Of a stretch of 12,075 bases of DNA, positions 1-6,939 are shown in pieces. The DNA is taken from assembly GCA_025457725.1 (NCBI GenBank), contig JALOTU010000055.1, forward strand, positions 1-12,075, given 5' to 3'. The translations under genes and the position numbers were made by a program. A model generated the notes under the pieces. It made no database searches, was not told the DNA's origin, and saw only the letters and a program-made list of their open reading frames with translations. The number at the start of each line of letters is the position of its first letter. The first letter of the stretch is position 1. The DNA comes from Verrucomicrobiota bacterium. GTDB taxonomy: Bacteria; Verrucomicrobiota; Verrucomicrobiia; Limisphaerales; DSYF01.

Positions 1-918
1 CATGAGCAGTTTCTGCACTTGAGCCTTCATGACCTCCGCGCTGTCGTTCACATGGCGGAGGAGCACGGACTGGTTGCCGAGCGGAATCCCGGCGTCCGCG
101 AGCCGCCCGAGGGCGTCGCGCACTTCGGTGGTGAGCTCGCGTGGATGATTGGAGTGGACACTCAGAAACAGGGGATGGAACTGGCGCAGCATGTCACACA
201 GCTCCGGCGTAATGCGCTGGGGCAGGAAGATGGGAATGCGCGAGCCAATGCGCAGGAACTCGACGTGGGGGATCGCGCGGAGCCGGCTCAGCAGGTTCTC
301 CAGCTTCTCATCGCTCAAGAGCAGGGGATCCCCGCCGCTGAGCAGCACGTCGCGAACAGCCGGCGTCCGTCGAATGTAATCAATCTGCGCCTCGAAATTG
401 GGATGGAAATCGTAGCCGCTGGCATTGCTCACGAGCCGGGAACGGGTGCAGTAGCGGCAGTAGCTGGCGCAGCGGTCCGTCACGAGAAACAGCACGCGAT
501 CCGGGTAGCGATGCACCAGGCCGGGGACGGGCGAGTGCGAGTCCTCCCCGCAGGGATCGCTCATTTCCCACTCGGCGGTATGGGTTTCCTGTTCGCGGGG
601 GATGACCTGCCAGCGGATGGGGCAGTTTTCGTCCGCGGGATCAATCAGGTTGAAGAAGTAGGGCGTGATGCCGAGCGCGAGCTTGTGGTTGGCCAGCTTG
701 GCGCCCGCAAACTCCTCCGGCGTCAGGCTGGGCATCAGCCGGTTGAGCTGCTCCGGGGTGTTGATGCGGTGCTTGAGCTGCCAGCGCCAGTCGTTCCAGT
801 CCGCATCTGAAACATTGCGCCAGAAACCACGTCCCGCGGATCGAAACTGCTTCAGCAGTTCGGCCGAGGATCCGGTTGCAGTGTCTGTGTCGCCGGGAGT
901 TGGATTCATCCGCTGCAT
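1..918 (-). CDS. kamA: Lysine 2,3-aminomutase family radical SAM enzyme, C-terminus outside window
   Basis: Radical SAM, PLP-dependent aminomutase that moves the alpha-amino group of lysine to the beta position; relatives act on free lysine (KamA) or on a lysine for EF-P modification (EpmB). Counting from the ATG at 918, the iron-sulfur motif C-x3-C-x2-C is C150, C154, C157 (CASYCRYC). It is preceded by the family motif SPVPGLVHRYPDRVLFLVTD and followed by LLSGGDPLLLSDE, RIGSRIPIFLPQRITPEL and LGNQSVLLRHVND. The N-terminal WNDWRWQLKHRI segment is also typical of KamA. The first 306 residues are present; the C-terminal region that holds the PLP-binding lysine lies beyond base 1. Two in-frame ATGs (918 and 909) are possible and neither has a clear ribosome binding site; 918 is about 7 nt after the predicted transcription start. 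KamA versus EpmB cannot be settled here; no efp or acetyltransferase neighbour is seen. Family call is firm. Confidence 0.93.
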   Translation of the reverse strand, partial: MQRMNPTPGDTDTATGSSAELLKQFRSAGRGFWRNVSDADWNDWRWQLKHRINTPEQLNRLMPSLTPEEFAGAKLANHKLALGITPYFFNLIDPADENCPIRWQVIPREQETHTAEWEMSDPCGEDSHSPVPGLVHRYPDRVLFLVTDRCASYCRYCTRSRLVSNASGYDFHPNFEAQIDYIRRTPAVRDVLLSGGDPLLLSDEKLENLLSRLRAIPHVEFLRIGSRIPIFLPQRITPELCDMLRQFHPLFLSVHSNHPRELTTEVRDALGRLADAGIPLGNQSVLLRHVNDSAEVMKAQVQKLLM

Positions 919-931
919 GAATTCAGGGCGC

Positions 932-959
932 AAGATAGAATTGATCCGAGGGGTGTCAA
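932..959 (-). promoter_or_regulatory. Sigma70-type promoter for the kamA-like gene
   Basis: On the minus strand, a perfect -35 box TTGACA (959-954), a 16-bp spacer and TATCTT (937-932; 4 of 6 consensus bases, TAT and final T). It sits in the 60-bp gap between the stop of the upstream secreted-protein gene and the kamA start. The expected transcription start near 925 leaves a leader of only about 7 nt (ATG at 918) or 16 nt (ATG at 909). Confidence 0.6.
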
Positions 960-978
960 GCGGGGTGGGTTTCCGGGA

Positions 979-2325
979 TCACTGGGGCAAATCGACCAGG
1001 GCATCCACGCGGGCGGGGGCGGGGAGCAGCGCCTCCAGCTCCGCGTCGAGCTGATCCAGCTCCTGGAGGGTTCGTCGCACCACCGCATTCAGCGCCACCT
1101 GGCGGTTGAGCCCCCGGACCACATAGAGCCCGGACCGGTTGCGGTTGCGCAGGTAGCTTTCCAGGGTCAGCCGGTAGTCGTCCAGGAGGCCGATCAACTC
1201 CGGCGCGATGCGCGCCCGAAGCAGGTTCAACTCGACCAGCGTCCGGTTGATCGCGCGCTGCTGTTGTTGCAGGTCCCTTTCCTCGATCACCGTTTGAAGG
1301 CGCATCGCCCCGTGCAGGGGCAGATCATCGGTCTGGAACCGGACTTCCACCGGGAACAGCACCGCCTGTTTCAGACGCAACACGCTGTCTCCGTAGCCAT
1401 AGGTGGCACCCAGCTCGCGCCCGGTGAAGTGCGCGACCTGCAACGCCCACCATTTTTCAAAGTCGAGCAAGGTGGGAAACTGTGACGAATAGGCGTCCAG
1501 AAATGCCACCTGCCAGTTGTAGTGTCGGCCGAGATTCCGAATGAACGCATTGAGCAGCGCGGGCCCCTCGGGCAGCCGAAGCAGGCGGGTAACCAGCAGC
1601 TGCGCACAACTGCGGTAGGTTTGGCCCTTCCTGCCCAAAAGCGAGGCGGGCGTGGGCCAGCTCATCTGCTCGATGCTCAAAGGGGCGTTGGTCTGAAGCT
1701 GGGCGTGGGCTTGCGCCAGCGGCTGGTAGCTCTTTGCTTCCACCGACCACGGGGTGGTGCGCACGCCGCGCACCTGAAGCCGGGGTGGGGGCAGAATAAT
1801 CTCGATCGAATAGGAGACCAGCAGCAGGCTGGTGAGGCCCTCGGTGAGCCAGACGGGGATCTCCACGGTCCGGCCCGCTGAATTCCGGTTGGCCATCTCC
1901 ATCAGGTTGACCTCCACGAGCGTGCGGACAAAACGGTCGCGCTGAATGTAGTTTGGCAGGGACACCTGGTACTGCCATCCCTTGCCCTGCCATTCCGCAC
2001 GCAGCCGGGCGGGGGCTTCCAGGGATTCCGCCGGGCGCAAACTGAACAGGATGCGTCCCTGCCACGGGGAGGTGTCGCCCATCTCGCGGCAGAGGTGCTG
2101 ACGCAGACGTTCCGCGGATACGATGAGCAGCGTCGGATCGAGCTCGAGCAGATCCGGATCCGAGGCGAGGTCGAATCGGGCCGGCAAAGACCTGGATTCG
2201 ATCGCTTGCACGCTGAATTGCCCGGACGCGCTCTGGACCGGGAGGCGAGGGGTTTCCGCGGGTGCCGACGCACCGAACCCGAACGCCAGAATCAGGTTGA
2301 GGACTCCCGTGCGGTGCAGGTTCAC
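979..2325 (-). CDS. Secreted protein of unknown function, peptidase-MA-like fold without HExxH
   Basis: A 448-residue protein with a GTG start. That GTG is the first usable start after an in-frame TAG (the fmdB stop, 7 codons upstream), and it gives a credible signal peptide: hydrophobic LNLILAFGFG and a likely cleavage at SAPA-E near residue 23. It is therefore probably exported. Residues 131-165 resemble the core of gluzincin (peptidase MA-like) proteins: a helix followed by VWLTEGL (158-164), where such enzymes carry a Glu zinc ligand. The preceding helix, where HExxH would be expected, reads VEVNLMEMANR (138-147) and has no histidine. The C-terminal part (345-435) is helical and rich in Leu, Arg and Glu, ending QELDQLDAELEALLP, and could form a coiled coil. 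It lies 18 nt after fmdB and probably shares its transcript. The reading frame is firm; the fold assignment is inference from motif layout. Confidence 0.85.
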   Translation of the reverse strand: MNLHRTGVLNLILAFGFGASAPAETPRLPVQSASGQFSVQAIESRSLPARFDLASDPDLLELDPTLLIVSAERLRQHLCREMGDTSPWQGRILFSLRPAESLEAPARLRAEWQGKGWQYQVSLPNYIQRDRFVRTLVEVNLMEMANRNSAGRTVEIPVWLTEGLTSLLLVSYSIEIILPPPRLQVRGVRTTPWSVEAKSYQPLAQAHAQLQTNAPLSIEQMSWPTPASLLGRKGQTYRSCAQLLVTRLLRLPEGPALLNAFIRNLGRHYNWQVAFLDAYSSQFPTLLDFEKWWALQVAHFTGRELGATYGYGDSVLRLKQAVLFPVEVRFQTDDLPLHGAMRLQTVIEERDLQQQQRAINRTLVELNLLRARIAPELIGLLDDYRLTLESYLRNRNRSGLYVVRGLNRQVALNAVVRRTLQELDQLDAELEALLPAPARVDALVDLPQ

Positions 2326-2343
2326 ATCAGGATCCGGCCCGAC

Positions 2344-2667
2344 CTAGGAGGCGGCCGGTTTGGAAGGTTTGGGCTCCGACTTGGCGGCGGGTTTGGAGTC
2401 AGTTCCCGCCGGCGAAGATGCCGCGGGCTTGGTTTCCTTCTGCGCAGCCTGTTTGTATCCCTCGCTGCGATAGTCGGTGATGTAGAACCCGCTGCCCTTG
2501 AACAGAAGACCGGCTCCGCCGCCGATGGTTCGTTTCACCCTGCCCCGTCCCCAGCGCTTCTTGGCGCACAGGTTCTCCGGGCAGGTCCGGAGCGGATCCG
2601 AGGTCATGGATTGAAACGTCTCAAATTCATGACCGCACTTTTCGCAAATGTAACCGTAGGTTGGCAT
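2344..2667 (-). CDS. fmdB: FmdB family zinc-ribbon protein
   Basis: A 107-residue small zinc-ribbon protein of the FmdB/CxxC-CxxC regulatory family. It opens with MPTYGYICEKCGHEFE, giving knuckle C8/C11, and the second pair is C29/C34 in CPENLC. The strongly conserved family core GGGAGLLFKGSGFYITDYRS follows at about residues 49-69. FmdB was first described as a putative regulator of amidase/formamidase genes, but the family is widespread and its real role is mostly unknown. The last 35 residues are a Lys/Pro/Ala/Ser-rich, probably disordered tail (KPAASSPAG, KPAAKSEPKPSKPAAS). The extended CPENLCAKKRWGRGRVKR insert is, from memory, common in verrucomicrobial copies. No strong ribosome binding site or promoter is evident in the 104 bp upstream. 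The next gene begins 18 nt after the stop, in the same reading frame. Confidence 0.93.
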   Translation of the reverse strand: MPTYGYICEKCGHEFETFQSMTSDPLRTCPENLCAKKRWGRGRVKRTIGGGAGLLFKGSGFYITDYRSEGYKQAAQKETKPAASSPAGTDSKPAAKSEPKPSKPAAS

Positions 2668-2771
2668 AACCGGTAATCAATTCTCTGCGGCGAGGTCGCG
2701 GTTTCACGAACCGGCTGCAACGGAGTTCAATTCCATCGGGTGAAGTCCGGGGACGCGGAGCGACGGGGCCC

Positions 2772-3614
2772 CTATTGCCCGGAGTCGCCGGCGGCCGGGG
2801 CATTCGTTCCCGGGGTCAGCACACGCACGGACCCGTCCTCGAGAATCTCGACATTCAGGTCGTAATTGGGCTCCCTGGACTTCTTCTCCGCGGACTCGGG
2901 CTCCCTGGACTTCTTCTCCGCGGACTCGATGGATTCACGGGCGGTGTTCATCTGTCGGGTGGCGCCCTTCATATCATCGGCGCCCAGAATACCGCGCCGG
3001 ATCCAATCCAGCCGGCGGGAGATTGCCAGTTCGGATTTCAACTTCCGGATCTGGGTCTTGAGAACCTCCAGATCGTTCAGCTGACGTTCCAGTTCGGCCT
3101 TGTCGGCCATCAGCTTTTCGAGTTCCGCCTGGAGCAGGGCTTTGTCACCTTCGGCCATCGAGAGCTGGCGCCGGGTTTCCTCGATCTGCAGGGTCAGGGT
3201 GGTCAGGGAAGCATTCAGATCGGTGGTCTTCCGGTCCAATTCCTGGTTTTGGCCCTCGAGATCATTGATTTTGCTCTCGGCCAGATCCAAGGCGGACTGC
3301 ACCTGGTCCAGGGTGGATTTGGTTTGGGCCAGGGTGGACTCGGTGGTTGCCAAAGCGCCGGTGGTGGTCTGGTAGGAATTCGAAAGGCTGACGTAATTGG
3401 TGGTCAGGGTCGCCAGTTCCTTCTCCAATCGGGTCTTTTCGCCTCGAACCTGGTCCAAGGCGATGGAGGTGGTCTGCAAATTGTTGGAATGATCCAGAAT
3501 GATCTCATCCTTGGCAGCAACCTGCTCGGAGGCCTCGCGCCGAGTGGCCAACAAGGCGACCAGCAAGGCCAGAGACACCACCACCAGAACCAAAAGCGGA
3601 ATACGCGATTTCAT
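2772..3614 (-). CDS. Membrane-anchored coiled-coil protein, unknown function
   Basis: A 280-residue protein. MKSRIP is followed by one hydrophobic segment (about residues 5-23, LLVLVVVSLALLVALLA) and then arginines, giving either a signal anchor with the rest in the periplasm or an uncleaved N-terminal membrane helix. Residues 35-200 are almost wholly heptad-like coiled coil (for example ATTESTLAQTKSTLDQVQSA and LEKLMADKAELERQLNDLE). Residues 230-249 are an exact double copy of ESAEKKSREP. A short tail follows (DLNVEILEDGSVRVLTPGT). I chose the ATG at 3614 because the frame stays open upstream to 3857 but that extension is low-complexity and would put the membrane segment in the middle. No clear ribosome binding site precedes it. 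I do not recognise a named family; a cell-envelope spacer or tether role is possible but unproven. Confidence 0.8.
   Translation of the reverse strand: MKSRIPLLVLVVVSLALLVALLATRREASEQVAAKDEIILDHSNNLQTTSIALDQVRGEKTRLEKELATLTTNYVSLSNSYQTTTGALATTESTLAQTKSTLDQVQSALDLAESKINDLEGQNQELDRKTTDLNASLTTLTLQIEETRRQLSMAEGDKALLQAELEKLMADKAELERQLNDLEVLKTQIRKLKSELAISRRLDWIRRGILGADDMKGATRQMNTARESIESAEKKSREPESAEKKSREPNYDLNVEILEDGSVRVLTPGTNAPAAGDSGQ
2868..2927. repeat. Exact 30-bp tandem duplication inside the coiled-coil gene
   Basis: Bases 2868-2897 and 2898-2927 are identical and adjacent. The 30-bp period keeps frame, so the protein gains a second ESAEKKSREP (residues 230-239 and 240-249). The lack of any divergence between copies points to a recent slippage or duplication event. 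Confidence 0.95.
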
Positions 3615-3966
3615 AAGCGGGTCAATGATGCGGCCCCCCTCGCTCCTTGGCAAGCGCTGAGGGCAACCGGACCAGGCTTCATTTTGGACAATTGTCTTGG
3701 GGTGAGAGGCCCAAACGCAGGCGGAGTCGACCGCCAAACCTGCATCGCCAGTGTCACCAGACTCCCAGTGTTTCCTTCGCCTGCTGGACCCGAGGCTGGC
3801 TCCCATGCGCCGGGAAGGGGCCGCGTTTCTTTCAGCCCGCCCCTCCCCCATCCCCACCTCTGAAGCCTGCCGCTTCTTTCCGCCGCCGCACCAGCCCGCG
3901 TCCCCCTCAATTGTCGGGGCGCTGGTGGTTTACTCCCCGGCCCGCGCCGTCTATCCTGGCGGACCA
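3615..3966. other. Intergenic region between divergent coiled-coil gene and mnmA, no gene seen
   Basis: 352 bp with no convincing gene. Open frames cross it on both strands (in-frame extensions of both flanking genes), but their translations are Pro/Arg/Ser-rich and unlike either family. It must hold promoters for the two divergent genes; only the mnmA-side candidate at 3929-3957 could be proposed. A 10-bp palindrome GACAATTGTC lies at 3687-3696 but is not significant by itself. Confidence 0.6.
3929..3957 (+). promoter_or_regulatory. Candidate sigma70-type promoter for mnmA
   Basis: TTTACT (3929-3934; 4 of 6), 17-bp spacer, TATCCT (3952-3957; 4 of 6). The -10 box ends only 9 nt before the proposed GTG start at 3967, so the transcript would be leaderless or nearly so. 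Both boxes are imperfect, in GC-rich surroundings where AT-rich hexamers stand out. Confidence 0.4.
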
Positions 3967-5052
3967 GTGTCAGTCCCGAGAAAAATCAGGGTGCTCGTCG
4001 GCATGAGTGGAGGAGTGGATTCCTCTACCACGGCGGCGCTGTTGATCGAACAGGGTTACGAGGTCGTCGGAGTGACCCTCAAGTTGTGGCCGCAGGATTG
4101 TGTGTCGCGGGCCGAGGACAAATGTTGCGGGCCGCAGGCGGTTTCCGATGCGCGCGCGGTCTGCCACAAACTGGACATCCCCTTCTATCTGGTGGATGAG
4201 GCGGCCGAGTTCCAGAACCGCGTCATCCGGTACTTCGCGGATGAATACAAGGCTGGACGCACCCCCAATCCATGCGTCATGTGCAATCAGCATCTCAAAT
4301 TCGGTTCCCTGCTGGAACGGGCGGACCGGTTGGGGGCAGCCTTCATTGCCACCGGACATTTCGCCCGTCTGGAGAGGGACCCGGCCAGCGGTCGCACCCT
4401 GCTGCGGCGCGGCAAGGACTTGCGGAAGGATCAAAGCTACTTCCTCTTCTCGCTTCGTCAGGAGCAGCTCTCCCGCGTCCTGTTTCCGCTGGGCGACATG
4501 ACCAAGAGCAACACCCGCGACACCGCGCGTCATTGCGGGCTCAAGACGGCCGACAAGGAGGAGAGCATGGAGATCTGCTTTGTGCCGGACAACGATTATG
4601 GCGGCTTCCTGGAAAAGGCCCGCTTGGTGCAGAAGCATCGCGGGGAGATTGTGGACACAGCCGGCCGGGTGCTCGGGCATCACGACGGCATTGAGTTCTA
4701 TACGATTGGCCAGCGGAAGGGCCTGGGATTGTCGTCGCCCAAGCCCCTGTATGTGGTCGAACTTGATCCTCCGGCCAACCGGGTCGTGGTCGGCGATGGC
4801 TCGACGCTGGACCGGGATGAATTCACCGTCCATCAGTGCAACTGGATTCCGTTTCCGACGCCTCCGGAAGCCTTCGAGGCGCAGGTCAAAATACGCTACA
4901 ATCATCCCGGCACCCCCGCCACGGTACACCCCCTGCCCGGTGGCCGGGCGAGGGTGAAACTGCACGAGGCCCAGCGGGCCGTCACCCCGGGCCAGGCCGC
5001 AGTATTCTATCAGGACGACCTGGTGCTGGGCGGAGGCTGGATTCAGCAATAG
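3967..5052 (+). CDS. mnmA: tRNA-specific 2-thiouridylase MnmA
   Basis: A 361-residue enzyme that adenylates and then thiolates uridine-34 (s2U34) of tRNAs for Lys, Glu and Gln, taking sulfur from a persulfide relay. The ATP-pyrophosphatase loop GMSGGVDSS is at residues 13-21. The first catalytic cysteine is in PNPCVMCNQHLKF (C106, with another Cys at 103), and the second, which carries the persulfide, is C204 in ESMEICFVPDN. The IGQRKGLG and C-terminal AVFYQDD segments are also typical, and length matches the family (about 360-370). The frame is open far upstream (to 3751), but that sequence is Pro/Arg/Ser-rich and unlike MnmA. GTG at 3967 gives the usual short N-terminus MSVPRKIRVLVGMSGG. 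A start at GTG 3991 is less likely because it would shorten the first beta strand. ptsI follows 62 nt later. Confidence 0.96.
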   Translation: MSVPRKIRVLVGMSGGVDSSTTAALLIEQGYEVVGVTLKLWPQDCVSRAEDKCCGPQAVSDARAVCHKLDIPFYLVDEAAEFQNRVIRYFADEYKAGRTPNPCVMCNQHLKFGSLLERADRLGAAFIATGHFARLERDPASGRTLLRRGKDLRKDQSYFLFSLRQEQLSRVLFPLGDMTKSNTRDTARHCGLKTADKEESMEICFVPDNDYGGFLEKARLVQKHRGEIVDTAGRVLGHHDGIEFYTIGQRKGLGLSSPKPLYVVELDPPANRVVVGDGSTLDRDEFTVHQCNWIPFPTPPEAFEAQVKIRYNHPGTPATVHPLPGGRARVKLHEAQRAVTPGQAAVFYQDDLVLGGGWIQQ

Positions 5053-5077
5053 ACGTAGGGCGCCCCGCAGAATTTCA

Positions 5078-5106
5078 TTCCCTTGGGCCAGAGGGTCGCA
5101 TATTAG
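5078..5106 (+). promoter_or_regulatory. Weak candidate promoter for ptsI
   Basis: TTCCCT (5078-5083; 3 of 6), 17-bp spacer, TATTAG (5101-5106; 4 of 6). The -10 candidate ends 8 nt before the ptsI ATG, and no purine-rich ribosome binding site is visible in between. It could equally be a chance AT-rich stretch, with ptsI read through from mnmA. Confidence 0.3.
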
Positions 5107-5114
5107 TAGCCACA

Positions 5115-6908
5115 ATGTCAGCCGCGAGCGGAAATCAGGAGAGGGTCTTCCATGGCATAGCCGTCTCCGCCGGGGTTGTCCACGCAAAGATTCACCTCAT
5201 CGGTCGGCGCCTGCTCTCGATCAAGCGGAAGGAGATTTCGGAGGGAGAAGCGGCCGGTGAAATCCGACGACTCGAGGTGGCCCTGCTGGAGACCCGCCAG
5301 CAGATTCAGGAGGTCCAAAACCGGCTGACCGAGGCCATGCGGGCCGAGCACGCCGCCATTTTCGACGCCCACCTGCTCGTGCTGGAAGACCCCGTGATCA
5401 TGGACGAGGTCACACGCCAGATCGAAACCGAGCGGGTGAACGCTGAATACGCTTACCACAGTGTGGTGGAGCGGTACGCCGTCACGCTCTCCAAGTTCGA
5501 GGATTCCTACCTGCGCGAACGTGTTGCGGACATCCAAGACGTTTCCAGCCGGGTCCTGAACAATCTGTTGGGGCATACGGAAAGCGAAGAGCTCCGGCAT
5601 TTGCGGGAACCCTGCATTGTCGTGGCGCATGACCTGGCACCTTCACAAACCGCGCATCTGGATCGCGCGCTTGTCCTGGGCTTTGCCACGGACGTCGGCA
5701 GCCGGACCTCGCACACCGCCATCCTTGCCCGGTCATTGCAAATCCCGGCAGTCGTCGGTTTGGAAGCCATCACCGAGATGGTGGAAAGCGGCAGTGACGC
5801 GCTGCTGGACGGCTATTCCGGGTTGGTCATCCTCCACCCTGGCCAGGAGACGCTCTATCGTTACGGCCAACTGGAGGCAAAACGTGAATCGATCCTGATC
5901 CAGATTCGCAAGGCCATTGATCAGCCTGCCGAGACCGCGGACGGCCATCGGATCGTGGTTTCCGGAAACATCGAGGAACCCGGCGACATTGACTCGGTCA
6001 GGCAAAACGGCGCGGAGGGCGTGGGGCTGTTCCGCACCGAGTACCTCTTCATCGATCGCGACACCTTCCCCACTGAGGAGGAGCAATACGAATCCTACCG
6101 CCGGGTGACCGAGGCGCTGAACCCCGCCCCGGTGATCATCCGCACCCTCGATCTGGGCGGCGACAAGTTCCGGTCCCACATGCACGCCCCCACGGAAATG
6201 AACCCCTTCCTGGGCTGGCGCGCCATCCGTCTCTGCCTGCATGAGAAGGACGTGTTTCGTGCCCAGCTCCGCGCGATTCTCCGTGCCAGCGCGCACGGCA
6301 ACGTCAAGATGATGTACCCGATGATCTCCGGCCTGGCCGAACTGCAGCAGGCCAGCGAGTTGGTGGAGGAGTGCAAGAACCAGTTGCGCGGCGAGGGCCG
6401 CGCGTTCAATGAACACTTGGACGTCGGGGCCATGATTGAGACCCCGTCGGCAGCCATGATCGCGGAAAGCCTTGCCCGCCGGCTCAAGTTTCTGAGCATT
6501 GGAACCAACGACCTCATCCAATACTCCCTGGCGGTGGACCGAACCAACGAGAAGATTGCCCACCTCTATGAACCCACCCATCCGGGAATCCTTCGCCTGA
6601 TCAAGACAACCATCGACGCGGCGCACAAGCATGGGATCTGGGTGGGGGTCTGCGGGGAAATGGCCGGAGACACTGTGCTGGTGCCCTTGTTGCTGGGCTT
6701 GGGAGTTGACGAGTTGAGCGCCGCTCTTCCGGTCGTTCCCCAAATCAAGTACCTCATCCGTCGCGTCAGTCTGGAGAAGGCACGGATGCTGGCCGAATTT
6801 GCCCTCTCCTCGGAATCCGGAGGGGACGTGCTGGAGCGTTGCCTCGAATTCATGAATGAAGTCGCCCCGGGGCTGCTGGAACAGGGGCCGCGCAGCGACC
6901 TGGCTTGA
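5115..6908 (+). CDS. ptsI: Phosphoenolpyruvate-protein phosphotransferase (PTS enzyme I)
   Basis: A 597-residue cytoplasmic enzyme I that takes phosphate from PEP onto a histidine and passes it to HPr. The phospho-histidine is H200 in GSRTSHTAILARSLQIPAVVG. The PEP-binding barrel shows GVGLFRTEYLF, LDLGGDKF, NPFLGWRAIRLCL, MMYPMI, GAMIETPSAA and IGTNDLIQYSLAVDRTNE, with the catalytic cysteine C513 in GVCGEMAGD. All key residues are intact and length is close to the E. coli enzyme (575). The ATG at 5115 begins the natural N-terminus (GIAVSAGVVHAK at 14-25); the frame is open upstream into mnmA, but that extension is a shadow of mnmA. No HPr, HPr kinase or sugar-specific EII gene is in view, so it may serve a regulatory or partial PTS encoded elsewhere. 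It converges on the dnaJ-like gene, 31 nt away. Confidence 0.97.
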   Translation: MSAASGNQERVFHGIAVSAGVVHAKIHLIGRRLLSIKRKEISEGEAAGEIRRLEVALLETRQQIQEVQNRLTEAMRAEHAAIFDAHLLVLEDPVIMDEVTRQIETERVNAEYAYHSVVERYAVTLSKFEDSYLRERVADIQDVSSRVLNNLLGHTESEELRHLREPCIVVAHDLAPSQTAHLDRALVLGFATDVGSRTSHTAILARSLQIPAVVGLEAITEMVESGSDALLDGYSGLVILHPGQETLYRYGQLEAKRESILIQIRKAIDQPAETADGHRIVVSGNIEEPGDIDSVRQNGAEGVGLFRTEYLFIDRDTFPTEEEQYESYRRVTEALNPAPVIIRTLDLGGDKFRSHMHAPTEMNPFLGWRAIRLCLHEKDVFRAQLRAILRASAHGNVKMMYPMISGLAELQQASELVEECKNQLRGEGRAFNEHLDVGAMIETPSAAMIAESLARRLKFLSIGTNDLIQYSLAVDRTNEKIAHLYEPTHPGILRLIKTTIDAAHKHGIWVGVCGEMAGDTVLVPLLLGLGVDELSAALPVVPQIKYLIRRVSLEKARMLAEFALSSESGGDVLERCLEFMNEVAPGLLEQGPRSDLA

Positions 6909-6916
6909 GACAGGGC

Positions 6917-6933
6917 AACCTGCCGCGCAGGTT
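6917..6933. terminator. Hairpin between convergent genes, possible bidirectional terminator
   Basis: AACCTGC (6917-6923), loop CGC, GCAGGTT (6927-6933): a perfect 7-bp stem within the 31-bp gap between the stops of ptsI (plus) and the dnaJ-like gene (minus). The position fits a shared terminator, but neither side has a real U-tract beyond the two T's of the stem, so it may need Rho or act as an mRNA end-stabilising hairpin. Confidence 0.45.
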
Positions 6934-6939
6934 CTGCCA

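Noticed and set aside
19..810. 263-codon plus-strand open frame at the left edge.
   Set aside because: It is antisense to the kamA-like gene, whose radical SAM motif and flanking family motifs are unambiguous on the minus strand.
3687..3696. Palindrome GACAATTGTC in the coiled-coil/mnmA intergenic region.
   Set aside because: A 10-bp palindrome is expected about a dozen times by chance in a window this long, and it is not repeated nearby.
2775..3863. 362-codon plus-strand open frame opposite the coiled-coil gene.
   Set aside because: Gly/Gln/Leu-rich translation is what the complement of coiled-coil codons produces; the minus-strand frame has a membrane segment and heptads.
3751..3966. 72-codon upstream extension of MnmA.
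   Set aside because: The Pro/Arg/Ser-rich sequence is unlike any MnmA N-terminus, and GTG 3967 gives the normal family length.
3970..5187. 405-codon minus-strand open frame opposite mnmA.
   Set aside because: It is an antisense shadow of a clear mnmA gene in GC-rich DNA; its translation shows no recognisable motif.
5733..6743. 336-codon minus-strand open frame opposite ptsI.
   Set aside because: It is an antisense shadow of ptsI, whose catalytic motifs are all intact on the plus strand.
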